Assembly (NCBI GenBank): GCA_003695745.1
Contig: RFHW01000012.1
Coordinates: 1-14,967, forward strand
Length of the DNA stretch: 14,967 nt
Reading direction: 5' to 3'
Source of the DNA: Methanobacteriota archaeon
Lineage (GTDB): Archaea > Hydrothermarchaeota > Hydrothermarchaeia > Hydrothermarchaeales > SZUA-236
Shown here: piece after piece, positions 6,435-13,510 of the stretch
Numbering within the stretch: the first letter of the stretch is position 1
Layout: each line of letters opens with the position of its first letter
Translations under genes and position numbers: made by a program
The notes under the pieces: generated by a model
The model's database searches: none
What the model saw: the letters and a program-made list of their open reading frames with translations, nothing else
Told to the model about the DNA's origin: nothing

Positions 6435-7580
6435 ATGGACCGGGATAGCTTTCTAAGCCATCTTTTAGTCGCGCTCCTTGCAAGCATCATAACGGCGGCG
6501 ATCTTTCTCGGCGCCGCTTTCCTCTACATTGGGCATGTCTCCTATTTTGCTCCCTCCCAGAGCCAGACAACGGTGATAGTGAACGAGTCCCTCAATGAGG
6601 AGGTGATCGTCACATCCGTCTTTGAGAACGTGAAGGACAGCGTGGTCCACATAACATCAAAGAGCGTTGAGCAAAGCAGCCTCTTGGAGCCGGTGCCTGT
6701 CTCAGGGCTGGGCTCAGGGGTGGTGATCAGCGAAGACGGCTATATCGTCACAAACGACCATGTGGTGAGCGGCGCAGAGGACATAGAGGTCCGGTTGTCC
6801 ACAGGCTATGTGGCTCCGGCAAGGCTCATAGGCACGGATCCGAGCACGGACCTTGCGGTGCTGAAGATAGAGGCGCCTTTCAGGCTGCGGCCTGCGGCCC
6901 TTGGAGACTCTTCCAAGCTGAAGGTGGGGCAGCTTGCCATTGCCATCGGCAACCCATTTGGCTTTGACAACACCATAACGGTGGGCGTGGTAAGCGCCCT
7001 GAACCGAACCCTCAGGTCAAAGGACAATTACATAATCAAAGGGGTGATACAGACCGATGCTGCCGTGAACCCGGGGAACAGCGGTGGTCCGCTCCTCAAC
7101 TCCAGGGGCGAGGTCATAGGGATAAACACGGCCATATTCTCAACCCTACAGGGCGGTTTTCAGGCCTTTCAGGGCATAGGATTCGCCATTCCATCTAACA
7201 CTGTAAGTGAGGTCTCCCAGAAGCTCATTGAAAAGGGCGAGGTCATAAGGCCCTGGATGGGTATAACAGGGCTTACCGTCACAGAGGACGTGGCGGCGGC
7301 TTTGAACGTGACAGCAGAGGAGGGGGTTCTGCTTGTTGATGTTGTGCCGGGCGGGCCTGCTGACAGGGCCGGGCTGAAGGGCACAGGGCACATCGGTCCT
7401 GGCGAGCCCGGTTTCACCCCGGGGGATATAGTCATAGAGATGGATGGTGAAAGGACAGAGACCATTGACCGGCTTGTGGATGTGATACTTGAGCATGATG
7501 TGGGTGAGAGCGTGTCTGTCAGGTTCATAAGGGGCAATGAGACCCTGAACACCACTGTTGTCCTTGGCCAGCGGCCGTAA
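6435..7580 (+). CDS. HtrA/DegP-like membrane-anchored serine protease
   Basis: S1C-family trypsin-like protease with a PDZ domain, 381 residues, acting outside the membrane in protein quality control. The N-terminal hydrophobic segment at about 9-34 is a signal anchor. The catalytic triad is complete: H109 in TNDHVV, D139 in TDLAVL and S216 in GNSGGP. The oxyanion-side motif AIGNPFGF and the IQTDAAVNPG substrate strand are also present. A single PDZ domain covers about 275-380 with GVLLVDVVPGGPADRAGL. The start ATG at 6435 has GGAGGGGG ten nt upstream. Its length matches single-PDZ DegS/HtrA-type proteins. It follows the small Cys membrane protein in the same transcript and converges on mtxX with a 23-nt gap. 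Its substrate is unknown. Confidence 0.95.
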   Translation: MDRDSFLSHLLVALLASIITAAIFLGAAFLYIGHVSYFAPSQSQTTVIVNESLNEEVIVTSVFENVKDSVVHITSKSVEQSSLLEPVPVSGLGSGVVISEDGYIVTNDHVVSGAEDIEVRLSTGYVAPARLIGTDPSTDLAVLKIEAPFRLRPAALGDSSKLKVGQLAIAIGNPFGFDNTITVGVVSALNRTLRSKDNYIIKGVIQTDAAVNPGNSGGPLLNSRGEVIGINTAIFSTLQGGFQAFQGIGFAIPSNTVSEVSQKLIEKGEVIRPWMGITGLTVTEDVAAALNVTAEEGVLLVDVVPGGPADRAGLKGTGHIGPGEPGFTPGDIVIEMDGERTETIDRLVDVILEHDVGESVSVRFIRGNETLNTTVVLGQRP

Positions 7581-7603
7581 GCTCCTCTTCAGAAAGGGGT
7601 GGG

Positions 7604-8428
7604 TTATCCGGTGAGTGCGCTTGCCATCATTATGGCTGCCACGTATTCCTCTGCCGTTGCCGCTCTGGATGTGTCGATGTAGACCCTGTCTATGCCTGTC
7701 ATCACGGCGCCGTATCCTCTGCCGCCGCCGAGGTATGCCAGTGTCCTGAAGATGAGGTTGCCTGTGATGCCGTCAGGCGCGATTATGAAGTTTGAGCCCT
7801 CTTCCACCGCATCCTCTATGAGGATGGCGTAGTTCTCTATGGCGCTGTAGCCTTCTTCTTTCACTGTATTGAGTATCTCTTCCGCTTCGTTGAGCGAGCT
7901 GTCAACCTTTTTGTGCCTTCCAACGTCACTTTTTCTTCCACCGCCCAGCACAGCCACCTTCAGGTCCACACCGAGCCTTCTGCCAAGCCCGATGCCCTCA
8001 CGCACCAGAAAAAGCCTCTCCTCCACGGTGTGGCCCTCATCAACCCCCACAGGCGCAAAGAGAAAGTCACGGCCGTCAGAGGTCTCAAGAAGGGCGATCC
8101 GCCCGAGACGCGAAGCCCTGAAGACCCTTTTCAGATGCGTCAACACCCTGCTGGAGCTGCAGGAGCCGCGAACCACCCCGTCCACCTCGCCTGACCTCAA
8201 AAGCTCCACAAGCATCCCCTCGGCATCATCAGATACGTGAACAGTAACATCATCGCTCCCTGGGATGTCCCTGCCGGTGACAACGACCACCTCGGCAAAG
8301 TCCACGGCCATAGCGGCCTGAAGGACCTTACCGGCATAATCGCCCCTCTCCCAGCCAGCCCCGATGGCGATGGTGGGCCTTCTCCCACGGGCACGCTCCT
8401 CAAAGAGCCCAAGAAGACCCTCAGACAT
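7604..8428 (-). CDS. mtxX: Methanogenesis marker protein 4 (MtxX)
   Basis: A 274-residue protein of the MtxX family, found in methanogens and related archaea. The family is distantly related to phosphate acetyl/butyryltransferases; its reaction is not established. Visible features are TIAIGAGW near the start, VDGVVRGSCSSS and FAPVGVDEG in the middle, and IIAPDGITGNLIFRTL then GYGAVMTGIDRVYIDTSR near the end, the acetyltransferase-like C-terminal lobe. No signal peptide or membrane segment, so cytoplasmic. The ATG at 8428 follows GGTGAAGGTGG and overlaps the Mmp11 stop by eight nt, so the two are translationally coupled. It is last of three genes in the operon. In some methanosarcinal genomes the gene lies near the methyl-H4MPT:CoM methyltransferase (mtr) genes; here it does not. 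Confidence 0.87.
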   Translation of the reverse strand: MSEGLLGLFEERARGRRPTIAIGAGWERGDYAGKVLQAAMAVDFAEVVVVTGRDIPGSDDVTVHVSDDAEGMLVELLRSGEVDGVVRGSCSSSRVLTHLKRVFRASRLGRIALLETSDGRDFLFAPVGVDEGHTVEERLFLVREGIGLGRRLGVDLKVAVLGGGRKSDVGRHKKVDSSLNEAEEILNTVKEEGYSAIENYAILIEDAVEEGSNFIIAPDGITGNLIFRTLAYLGGGRGYGAVMTGIDRVYIDTSRAATAEEYVAAIMMASALTG

Positions 8429-9368
8429 CCACCTTCACCGCCCTGTCAGGATCGTTGTGGAACCCGATAGCGGCAAGGGCGCCGATAAGGCCGCGCTCCC
8501 CTGTTATCCTCACAAGCTCCACGCCACATCCCCTGGCCGCCGCCAGCGCCTCTTCAGGCTCGACCATACGCATCTTAGCCATCCTGGAATAGGCCTCCAG
8601 CTCTGCAGGGACCTCAATCCCCCTGAACACTGCAAGCCCGGTCTCGTCCGAGTCGGTGTGCTCCTTCAAAAGCCCGGCAACCCTCTCTATCAATGGATCC
8701 CGCTCATCTGGCAGCACGGCAAAGGATATGGCAATGCTCACACAGTTCTGGGTCTTATGGGGGTTCTGGGGAAAAAGCTGGTTTATGGTGTGGCCGATGT
8801 AATGGACGCCCTTCATCTGGCCCATCCTCCAGCCTATCTCGTTGGCAAGGGCCCATGTGGCGCCTGTGGAGGGGCTGTCCGTGTCATCGATCCCGAAGAC
8901 CACCTTCTCATGCCTTGGCAGCACCACAGCCGCCTTCGCGCTCTTCCCGCCGCCGCCCCATTCATAGACCTCCACATGCTTCACCCCCTCCGCCTGCCCC
9001 CTTGCCATGGCGATTGCAACACCTGCGCCGCCAAGCCCTGAATACTGTATCCTGATCTCATCGCCGGTGACATCCACCTTCTCGATCCCTGCCGCCGCAA
9101 GCCCTGGGATGAGGTCAAGCCGGGTCTCACCGGTTTTAAGCCTGAATATGTTCCTTGCCCCATCCCTCCGGGAGTGATAGACAAGCCTGCTCGTCCGTGG
9201 ATAGTGATGCACCTCCCAGGCTGCGCCGCCGTAGCAGGTGCCACGGGCATGGTCCTCGACGAGCTCCACAACACCCTCATGGGCCGCGGCGATGATCCTT
9301 GTATATGGGGACACCCAGAAAAGACCCTTAAATCGCCTTTCCAGGTCCTCCCGCCTCAGAAGATCCAT
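8421..9368 (-). CDS. Methanogenesis marker protein 11, TiaS-like domain
   Basis: A 315-residue protein that I recognise as methanogenesis marker protein 11, limited to methanogens and relatives; reaction unknown. The first 150 residues are family-specific, with a Gly-rich stretch before residue 145. From about 157 the sequence resembles TiaS, the tRNA-Ile2 agmatidine synthase: VVFGIDDTDSPSTGATWAL holds the acidic D161-D162-x-D164 motif. Then come HTINQLFPQNPHKTQNCVSI and a C-terminal GERGLIGALAAIGFHND that matches the TiaS core end. The RNA-binding and zinc modules of TiaS are not seen, so tRNA modification is not implied. The start is the ATG at 9368: a GTG at 9377 is in frame but lies inside the ribosome binding site. 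The middle gene of the operon, it overlaps Mmp4 by eight nt. Confidence 0.85.
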   Translation of the reverse strand: MDLLRREDLERRFKGLFWVSPYTRIIAAAHEGVVELVEDHARGTCYGGAAWEVHHYPRTSRLVYHSRRDGARNIFRLKTGETRLDLIPGLAAAGIEKVDVTGDEIRIQYSGLGGAGVAIAMARGQAEGVKHVEVYEWGGGGKSAKAAVVLPRHEKVVFGIDDTDSPSTGATWALANEIGWRMGQMKGVHYIGHTINQLFPQNPHKTQNCVSIAISFAVLPDERDPLIERVAGLLKEHTDSDETGLAVFRGIEVPAELEAYSRMAKMRMVEPEEALAAARGCGVELVRITGERGLIGALAAIGFHNDPDRAVKVDV

Positions 9369-9373
9369 ATTGC

Positions 9374-9381
9374 TCACCTCC
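9374..9381 (-). promoter_or_regulatory. Shine-Dalgarno site that fixes the Mmp11 start
   Basis: The minus strand reads GGAGGTGA, a perfect match to the archaeal anti-Shine-Dalgarno sequence, five nt before the ATG at 9368. Its last three bases are the TGA stop of the radical SAM gene, so a ribosome ending there can restart on Mmp11. Confidence 0.8.
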
Positions 9382-10435
9382 TCATCTCCAGGGCCGTGTC
9401 AATGGCAGAGCAGGCCCCGCACCTCACGCAGCCCGCCCTGTGCCCGGATATATCAAGGCCATATTTTATCAGGATATCTGCAAGCTCCAGATAGAGCCCT
9501 GCCATGTAAGATGGGTCCGGCGGAGGATGGTGCTCCATAGCTGAGCCCGGAAGCGGTCTGAATGGCACGAGGAAGGGTATCACCCCCGTTGTTGCAAGGG
9601 CTTCAAACCCCTCTTTCATCGTCTCCTGCGCCTCGCCGAGCCCGCCCAGTATGAAAGAGCTCACCTGCCCATCGCCAAAAAGCCCGGCGGCATATTCAAG
9701 GGCTGAGCCATAGTCAAGGCCGGATTTCCCCGGGCACACCCTTCTCATGACAGAGCTGTCAAAGGACTCCATGTGTATGCCAATGGTGTCGGCGCCGGCC
9801 CTGTGAAGGAGGTCGAGATACCTGCCAGAAGGCGGTGTGAGCTGCACATGCACAGGTATGTTGCACAGCGATTTGAGATGCTCCACAGCCCTGGCAAGCA
9901 TCCTGGCGCCGTGGTCCCTGGTGTTAGGGGTGCCGGTGGTTATGACCATGTGGGTGACACCATCCTTTCGCGCCTCCATCAGCACCTCTCCGAGCTGCCG
10001 CGGTGTCTTCCTCAGTATGGTTGCCCCGCTGTCCAGTGTGGTGTGTATGGCGCAGAAGGCGCATCCACGGCCCTGCTCCATATAGGTGCATCGCTGGTAG
10101 AGGGTGGTGGCAAGGCAGTCCCTTCCATGGAGGAGGGCGACCTTCTTCATGGGCGTGCCGTCGGAGGTTGTCTTGCCATAGAAGGCGGGCTCGTTGATGA
10201 ATGAAACCGGCACCTCCTCGCCATCTGCAATGATGGAGGGCCGCTCCCCCAGGCGCAGCTTCAACGGGGAGGGCCGGCTGGCGCTGTAGTTGAGCCCTGT
10301 GTTCACGATCCAACGGCCCACTTCGAGGCATGTCCCGGCAGGCCCGGCCCCGCCTTTCCTCCCCCGGCCCACATCCGCGCCTCCGGTGTCAAGGCCCCGG
10401 CAGAGGAGGGTGTTCTTAAGGGTGAAACCGTCCAT
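9374..10435 (-). CDS. Radical SAM enzyme, biotin-synthase-like, Cys-rich C-terminus
   Basis: With the ATG at 10435 it has 353 residues. The Fe-S/SAM motif is C116-x8-C125-x2-C128 (CTYMEQGRGCAFCAIH), so the first spacing is longer than the usual CX3CX2C. The barrel follows: MVITTGTPN, VHVQLTPPSGR, ADTIGIHMESFD and SSFILGGLGE. The C-terminus carries GCVRCGACS, C336-x2-C339-x2-C342, which may hold a second Fe-S cluster. The fold looks like the biotin synthase/HmdB and MSMEG_0568 group; I cannot name the substrate. It is first in an operon with Mmp11 and Mmp4, so a role in methanogenic cofactor or Mcr chemistry is plausible by context. It is not Mmp10, which has different N-terminal Cys motifs. 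An in-frame ATG at 10492 would add 19 residues (MDWLFYKHPY...) encoded by promoter DNA; that start is rejected. Confidence 0.83.
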   Translation of the reverse strand: MDGFTLKNTLLCRGLDTGGADVGRGRKGGAGPAGTCLEVGRWIVNTGLNYSASRPSPLKLRLGERPSIIADGEEVPVSFINEPAFYGKTTSDGTPMKKVALLHGRDCLATTLYQRCTYMEQGRGCAFCAIHTTLDSGATILRKTPRQLGEVLMEARKDGVTHMVITTGTPNTRDHGARMLARAVEHLKSLCNIPVHVQLTPPSGRYLDLLHRAGADTIGIHMESFDSSVMRRVCPGKSGLDYGSALEYAAGLFGDGQVSSFILGGLGEAQETMKEGFEALATTGVIPFLVPFRPLPGSAMEHHPPPDPSYMAGLYLELADILIKYGLDISGHRAGCVRCGACSAIDTALEMRR

Positions 10436-10458
10436 AAACGACATTTTGATGGAATGAT

Positions 10459-10467
10459 ATTTATAAG
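10459..10467. promoter_or_regulatory. Shared TATA box of divergent UPPS and radical SAM operons
   Basis: The plus strand reads ATTTATAAG here and the minus strand CTTATAAAT. The centre at 10463 is 28 nt from the ATG at 10491 on the plus strand and 28 nt from the ATG at 10435 on the minus strand. Both starts then fit leaderless mRNAs. No other TATA-like sequence lies in the gap. Confidence 0.66.
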
Positions 10468-10490
10468 GATGTTTGTAGAAAAGCCAATCC

Positions 10491-11261
10491 ATGCTGAAGG
10501 TGCTGGCGCGCCCGGTGTACCGGTTCTATGAATACCTCCTTGAGAGGGATGTGAAGGACGGGGATATCCCGACCCATATAGGTGTTATAATGGACGGCAA
10601 CCGCAGGGCCGCCAACATGCTCAACATCCTCCCCTGGGAGGGACATCGCCTGGGGGCTGAGAAGGTGAATGACCTCATTGAATGGTGCATAGGCCTCGGC
10701 ATAGGCACCGTGACCCTCTATGCCTTCTCCACAGAGAACTTTCGAAGGACGAAGGAGGAGCTTGACCATCTCTTCGACCTCTTTGAAGAGTATCTGAACA
10801 ACGTGGCCGGGGATCGGCGCATCCACTCGAACAGGGTGCGGGTGAAGGCCATCGGCAAGATACGGCTTTTCCCTGAGCGTGTGCAGAGGGCTGTGCGCCG
10901 TGCCGAGAAGGCCACCGAGGGATACAGCGATTTCCTGCTTCAGCTTGCCATGGGATACGGAGGGAGGGAGGAGGTCCTCCATGCTGTGCGAAGCATTGCC
11001 CTGGAGGTGAAAGAGGGAAGGCTCACACCATCGGATATCACAGAGGAGACCATAAGCAAGAGGCTCTATACAAAGGGCGCGCCTGACCCGCAGCTCATAA
11101 TCCGGACCTCCGGTGAGGAGAGGATATCAAACTTCCTGCTCTGGCAGAGCGCCTACTCAGAGCTCTATTTCTGCGAGACCTACTGGCCCATGTTCAGGAG
11201 AATAGACCTTCTGCGCGCCATCAGGACATATCAGAGACGGGAGCGGAGGTTCGGCAGGTGA
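10491..11261 (+). CDS. uppS: Polyprenyl diphosphate synthase, cis-type (UppS)
   Basis: Cis-prenyltransferase that adds cis isopentenyl units to an allylic diphosphate (geranylgeranyl diphosphate in archaea) to make the lipid carrier used for glycosylation. It has 256 residues, the usual length. GVIMDGNRR near the start carries the catalytic D35. Then come LYAFSTENFRR, LAMGYGGREE and the C-terminal RTSGEERISNFLLWQSAYSELYF, all signatures of the family. The residue after NRR is Ala-Ala rather than the common Trp-Ala. Soluble or membrane-edge enzyme with an N-terminal amphipathic helix. The ATG at 10491 is 28 nt from the TATA centre, so the mRNA is probably leaderless. The membrane protease gene follows after one nt. 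Confidence 0.95.
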   Translation: MLKVLARPVYRFYEYLLERDVKDGDIPTHIGVIMDGNRRAANMLNILPWEGHRLGAEKVNDLIEWCIGLGIGTVTLYAFSTENFRRTKEELDHLFDLFEEYLNNVAGDRRIHSNRVRVKAIGKIRLFPERVQRAVRRAEKATEGYSDFLLQLAMGYGGREEVLHAVRSIALEVKEGRLTPSDITEETISKRLYTKGAPDPQLIIRTSGEERISNFLLWQSAYSELYFCETYWPMFRRIDLLRAIRTYQRRERRFGR

Positions 11262-11262
11262 A

Positions 11263-11889
11263 ATGGAGGTCAAAAAGAATCTCCTTGGCCTTCTGCTGCT
11301 GCCCTTTTGCATGGGCTTTCTCCTCGCCTTTATGGATGTGATCTACCGCCTCCATGTGACAGAGTGGAGCGAGGCCGCGTTCATCGCTGGCGCAGCAGCC
11401 TATCCGGCGGTCCATCACCTTCTCATGAAACCCCGCTTTCTCTCCACCTTCGCCCATGAGATGACCCATGTCCTCTGGGGCCTCTTCTTCAGGGCGAAGA
11501 TCAGGGATGTGAGGATAAAGAGGCATGGGGGTTTTGTGAATCTTTCAAAGACGAACCCTGCCATCAGGCTCGCGCCCTATTTCTTCCCCTTTTACACGGT
11601 CTTCGTCCTTCTGTCGGCCTTTGTGGTGAAACCCGATTACCTGTTGATCGTCTATTTCCTTGTGGGATTCACCCTCTCCATGCACATAACATCCACATTT
11701 GAGTCCTTGAAGGTGAGGCAGCCCGACATATACAAGACCGGCGTGCTTTTTGCCCTGCCCACCATCTTCATCATGAACCTTCTGGTGATAATCATCGTCT
11801 TAAGCCTCATAGCGCCCGGCAAGGTCAGCGTGACCGCCTTTATCGAGAAGGGCTTTCTGAGGACCCTCTATCTCCTGCGCTCCATATAG
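11263..11889 (+). CDS. M50B-like integral membrane metalloprotease
   Basis: A 208-residue polytopic membrane protein with hydrophobic segments at about 6-25, 38-53, 102-122, 125-142 and 162-184. FAHEMTHVLWG carries the HExxH zinc motif (H65, E66, H69). NPAIRLAPYFFPFYTVF shortly after is the conserved second motif of the M50B-like (site-2-protease-related) group. A third metal ligand is not certain; D125 in VKPDYLL is a candidate. Substrate unknown. It starts one nt after the UPPS stop, with GGAGGT and AGGTG just upstream, so the two form an operon. Its 3' end overlaps, on the opposite strand, the small Cys protein gene by 22 nt. Confidence 0.82.
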   Translation: MEVKKNLLGLLLLPFCMGFLLAFMDVIYRLHVTEWSEAAFIAGAAAYPAVHHLLMKPRFLSTFAHEMTHVLWGLFFRAKIRDVRIKRHGGFVNLSKTNPAIRLAPYFFPFYTVFVLLSAFVVKPDYLLIVYFLVGFTLSMHITSTFESLKVRQPDIYKTGVLFALPTIFIMNLLVIIIVLSLIAPGKVSVTAFIEKGFLRTLYLLRSI

Positions 11890-12056
11890 ATGGGGCAGAG
11901 CCTGCATGTGCGGGGCGGGTTCCTGGGATCCTCTATCTCAGGCGGACAGTCTGGATAGTTCTTGGTGCAGTTTGGATAGGTGTGTTTTGCCTTCTCCCAC
12001 GCCAGCTCGCTTTCAGTCTTCTTCCGGGGGATCCTTTTCCTCTGTTTTCTGGTCAC
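11868..12056 (-). CDS. Tiny Cys-rich, basic protein coupled to purB
   Basis: A 62-residue protein. The N-terminus is highly basic (TRKQRKRIPRKK), followed by four cysteines: C30 in YPNC, C37 in PDCPP, then C51-x2-C54 in CRLCP. The pattern suggests a small zinc ribbon, perhaps binding nucleic acid; I do not recognise a named family. It begins with GTG at 12056, whose GTGA overlaps the purB stop, and a GGAGGAGAGGAG ribosome binding region precedes it inside purB. That coupling and the ordered Cys spacing make it a real gene despite its size. Its last 22 nt overlap the end of the membrane protease gene on the other strand. Confidence 0.76.
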   Translation of the reverse strand: MTRKQRKRIPRKKTESELAWEKAKHTYPNCTKNYPDCPPEIEDPRNPPRTCRLCPIYMERRR

Positions 12057-13405
12057 CGGCTCCTCTCCTCCCTGGATATCCTCAGCACCTGCCGCACCTG
12101 CTCAATTGCCGTTCCAAGATAGTTCTCTGGCTCGAGAGCAGCCCTGATCTCGTCGGCTGAGAGGTATCTTTTCACCGTCTCATCCTCAGAGAGAACGGAT
12201 GCCAGCCCCACATCCTCGGACACCGCCTTTATGCTGAGCCTCCGCAGAAGCTCATGGGCCTCCTGCCGGTCCATGCCCTTTTCCGCAAGCCTCATCATAA
12301 CAGACTCGGCCATGTTCAGACCCCTTGTGAGCCTCAGGTTCCGCTTTATCTGCTCTGGATAGAGAAGGAGACCCTTCAATATCCTCTTCATGGTCTTCAG
12401 GATCTCGTCTGTGAGGATGAAGGACTCTGCTATTATGGCGCGCTCTGCCGAGGAGTTGGTGAGATCCCGCTCATGCTCGAGAGGCACGTTCTCCAGCGCA
12501 ACCATGAGATGGGCCCGCACCACCCGCGATAGGCCGCACACCTTCTCGGCGTTTATGGGATTGCGCTTATGGGGCATGGTGGAGGAGCCCACCTGGCTCT
12601 CCTCAACATATCCCTCGCTCACCTCACCGATCTCGGTGCGCATGAGGTTCCTCACCTCCTTGGCGAACTTCTCCATGGAGCTGCATATGAGGGCGAGAAG
12701 ACCGATGAGCTCGGCGTATCTGTCCCTCTGAACGATCTGGCTTGACACCATGGCAGGGGCGAGGCCGAGCTCCTCCATCACGATCTCCTGTATCATGGGC
12801 CCCTTATCCCCGAAGGACGCCTGCGTCCCTACGGCGCCAGACATCTTCCCCACATAAAACCGTTTTTCACCTTCTTTGAGCCTATTGAGATGGCGTCTCA
12901 CCTCCCGCGCCCAGATAGCGAACTTCAGACCATATGTTATGGGAAGGGCGTGCTGGCCGTGTGTCCGCCCCACCGCCACCACCTCCATGTTCTCCTCTGC
13001 AAGCCTGAGAAGCTCCCCCTCGATCTCGAAGAGGTCCTGCTTCACGATCTGAAGGGCCTCTTTGAACTGGAGGGCGTTTGCCGTGTCTATGATATCATAG
13101 GATGTGGCGCCGAGGTGCACGAACCTGCCTGAGCTGCCGCATGCCTCTGCAAGGGCCTTCACCACTGCCATGAGGTCGTGAAGGGTCTCGGCCTCGATCT
13201 CCTTGACCCGTGTGAGCTTCACCCTCCCTGTAACAGCGTTTCTGGATATGGCCTCGGCATCCTCCTGCGGGATGTTGCCCACCCTGGCATGGGCACGGGC
13301 AAGAGCCGCCTCCACATCGAGGAGCCGCTGAAGCCGTCTCTCCTCCTCAAAGACCATTCGCATCTCATCGCTCCCATACCGATAGTCAATGGGGTGGACG
13401 GCCAT
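12053..13405 (-). CDS. purB: Adenylosuccinate lyase
   Basis: Cleaves adenylosuccinate to AMP and fumarate, and SAICAR to AICAR, in purine synthesis; a homotetramer in the fumarase/aspartase superfamily. With the ATG at 13405 (MAVHPIDYRYGS) it has 450 residues, the usual size. GATSYDIIDTA, GRTHGQHALPITYG and the superfamily signature GSSTMPHKRNPINAEKV with the catalytic Ser are intact. A longer in-frame ATG at 13483 would add 26 residues unlike the family and read through the promoter, so it is rejected. A TATA box centred about 25 nt upstream implies a very short or absent leader. The tiny Cys-rich gene follows with overlapping start and stop. Confidence 0.96.
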   Translation of the reverse strand: MAVHPIDYRYGSDEMRMVFEEERRLQRLLDVEAALARAHARVGNIPQEDAEAISRNAVTGRVKLTRVKEIEAETLHDLMAVVKALAEACGSSGRFVHLGATSYDIIDTANALQFKEALQIVKQDLFEIEGELLRLAEENMEVVAVGRTHGQHALPITYGLKFAIWAREVRRHLNRLKEGEKRFYVGKMSGAVGTQASFGDKGPMIQEIVMEELGLAPAMVSSQIVQRDRYAELIGLLALICSSMEKFAKEVRNLMRTEIGEVSEGYVEESQVGSSTMPHKRNPINAEKVCGLSRVVRAHLMVALENVPLEHERDLTNSSAERAIIAESFILTDEILKTMKRILKGLLLYPEQIKRNLRLTRGLNMAESVMMRLAEKGMDRQEAHELLRRLSIKAVSEDVGLASVLSEDETVKRYLSADEIRAALEPENYLGTAIEQVRQVLRISREERSR

Positions 13406-13425
13406 AGCATGAGTTCTCACCAGTA

Positions 13426-13433
13426 TTATATAA
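13426..13433 (-). promoter_or_regulatory. TATA box of purB
   Basis: TTATATAA, palindromic, with its centre about 24.5 nt before the ATG at 13405. A GGTGAG lies between box and start but would fall outside or at the edge of the mRNA. The position rules out the longer start at 13483. Confidence 0.62.
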
Positions 13434-13510
13434 CTATTATGATGGCAGGATGGGTCGTTGTTTATCTCCACTCCTTCCTCCATGGCTTTCAGCTTTCACC
13501 ACAATCGGGA

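Noticed and set aside
8364-9041. 225-residue plus-strand frame opposite Mmp11
   Set aside because: Antisense shadow of a coding gene with clear family motifs; His/Pro-rich and without any recognisable domain.
10436-10492. N-terminal extension MDWLFYKHPYKYHSIK of the radical SAM protein
   Set aside because: It is encoded by the shared TATA box and the region around it; the ATG at 10435 is at the right distance for a leaderless mRNA.
13406-13483. 26-residue N-terminal extension of PurB
   Set aside because: It reads through the purB TATA box and is unlike the conserved PurB start MAVHPIDYRYGS.
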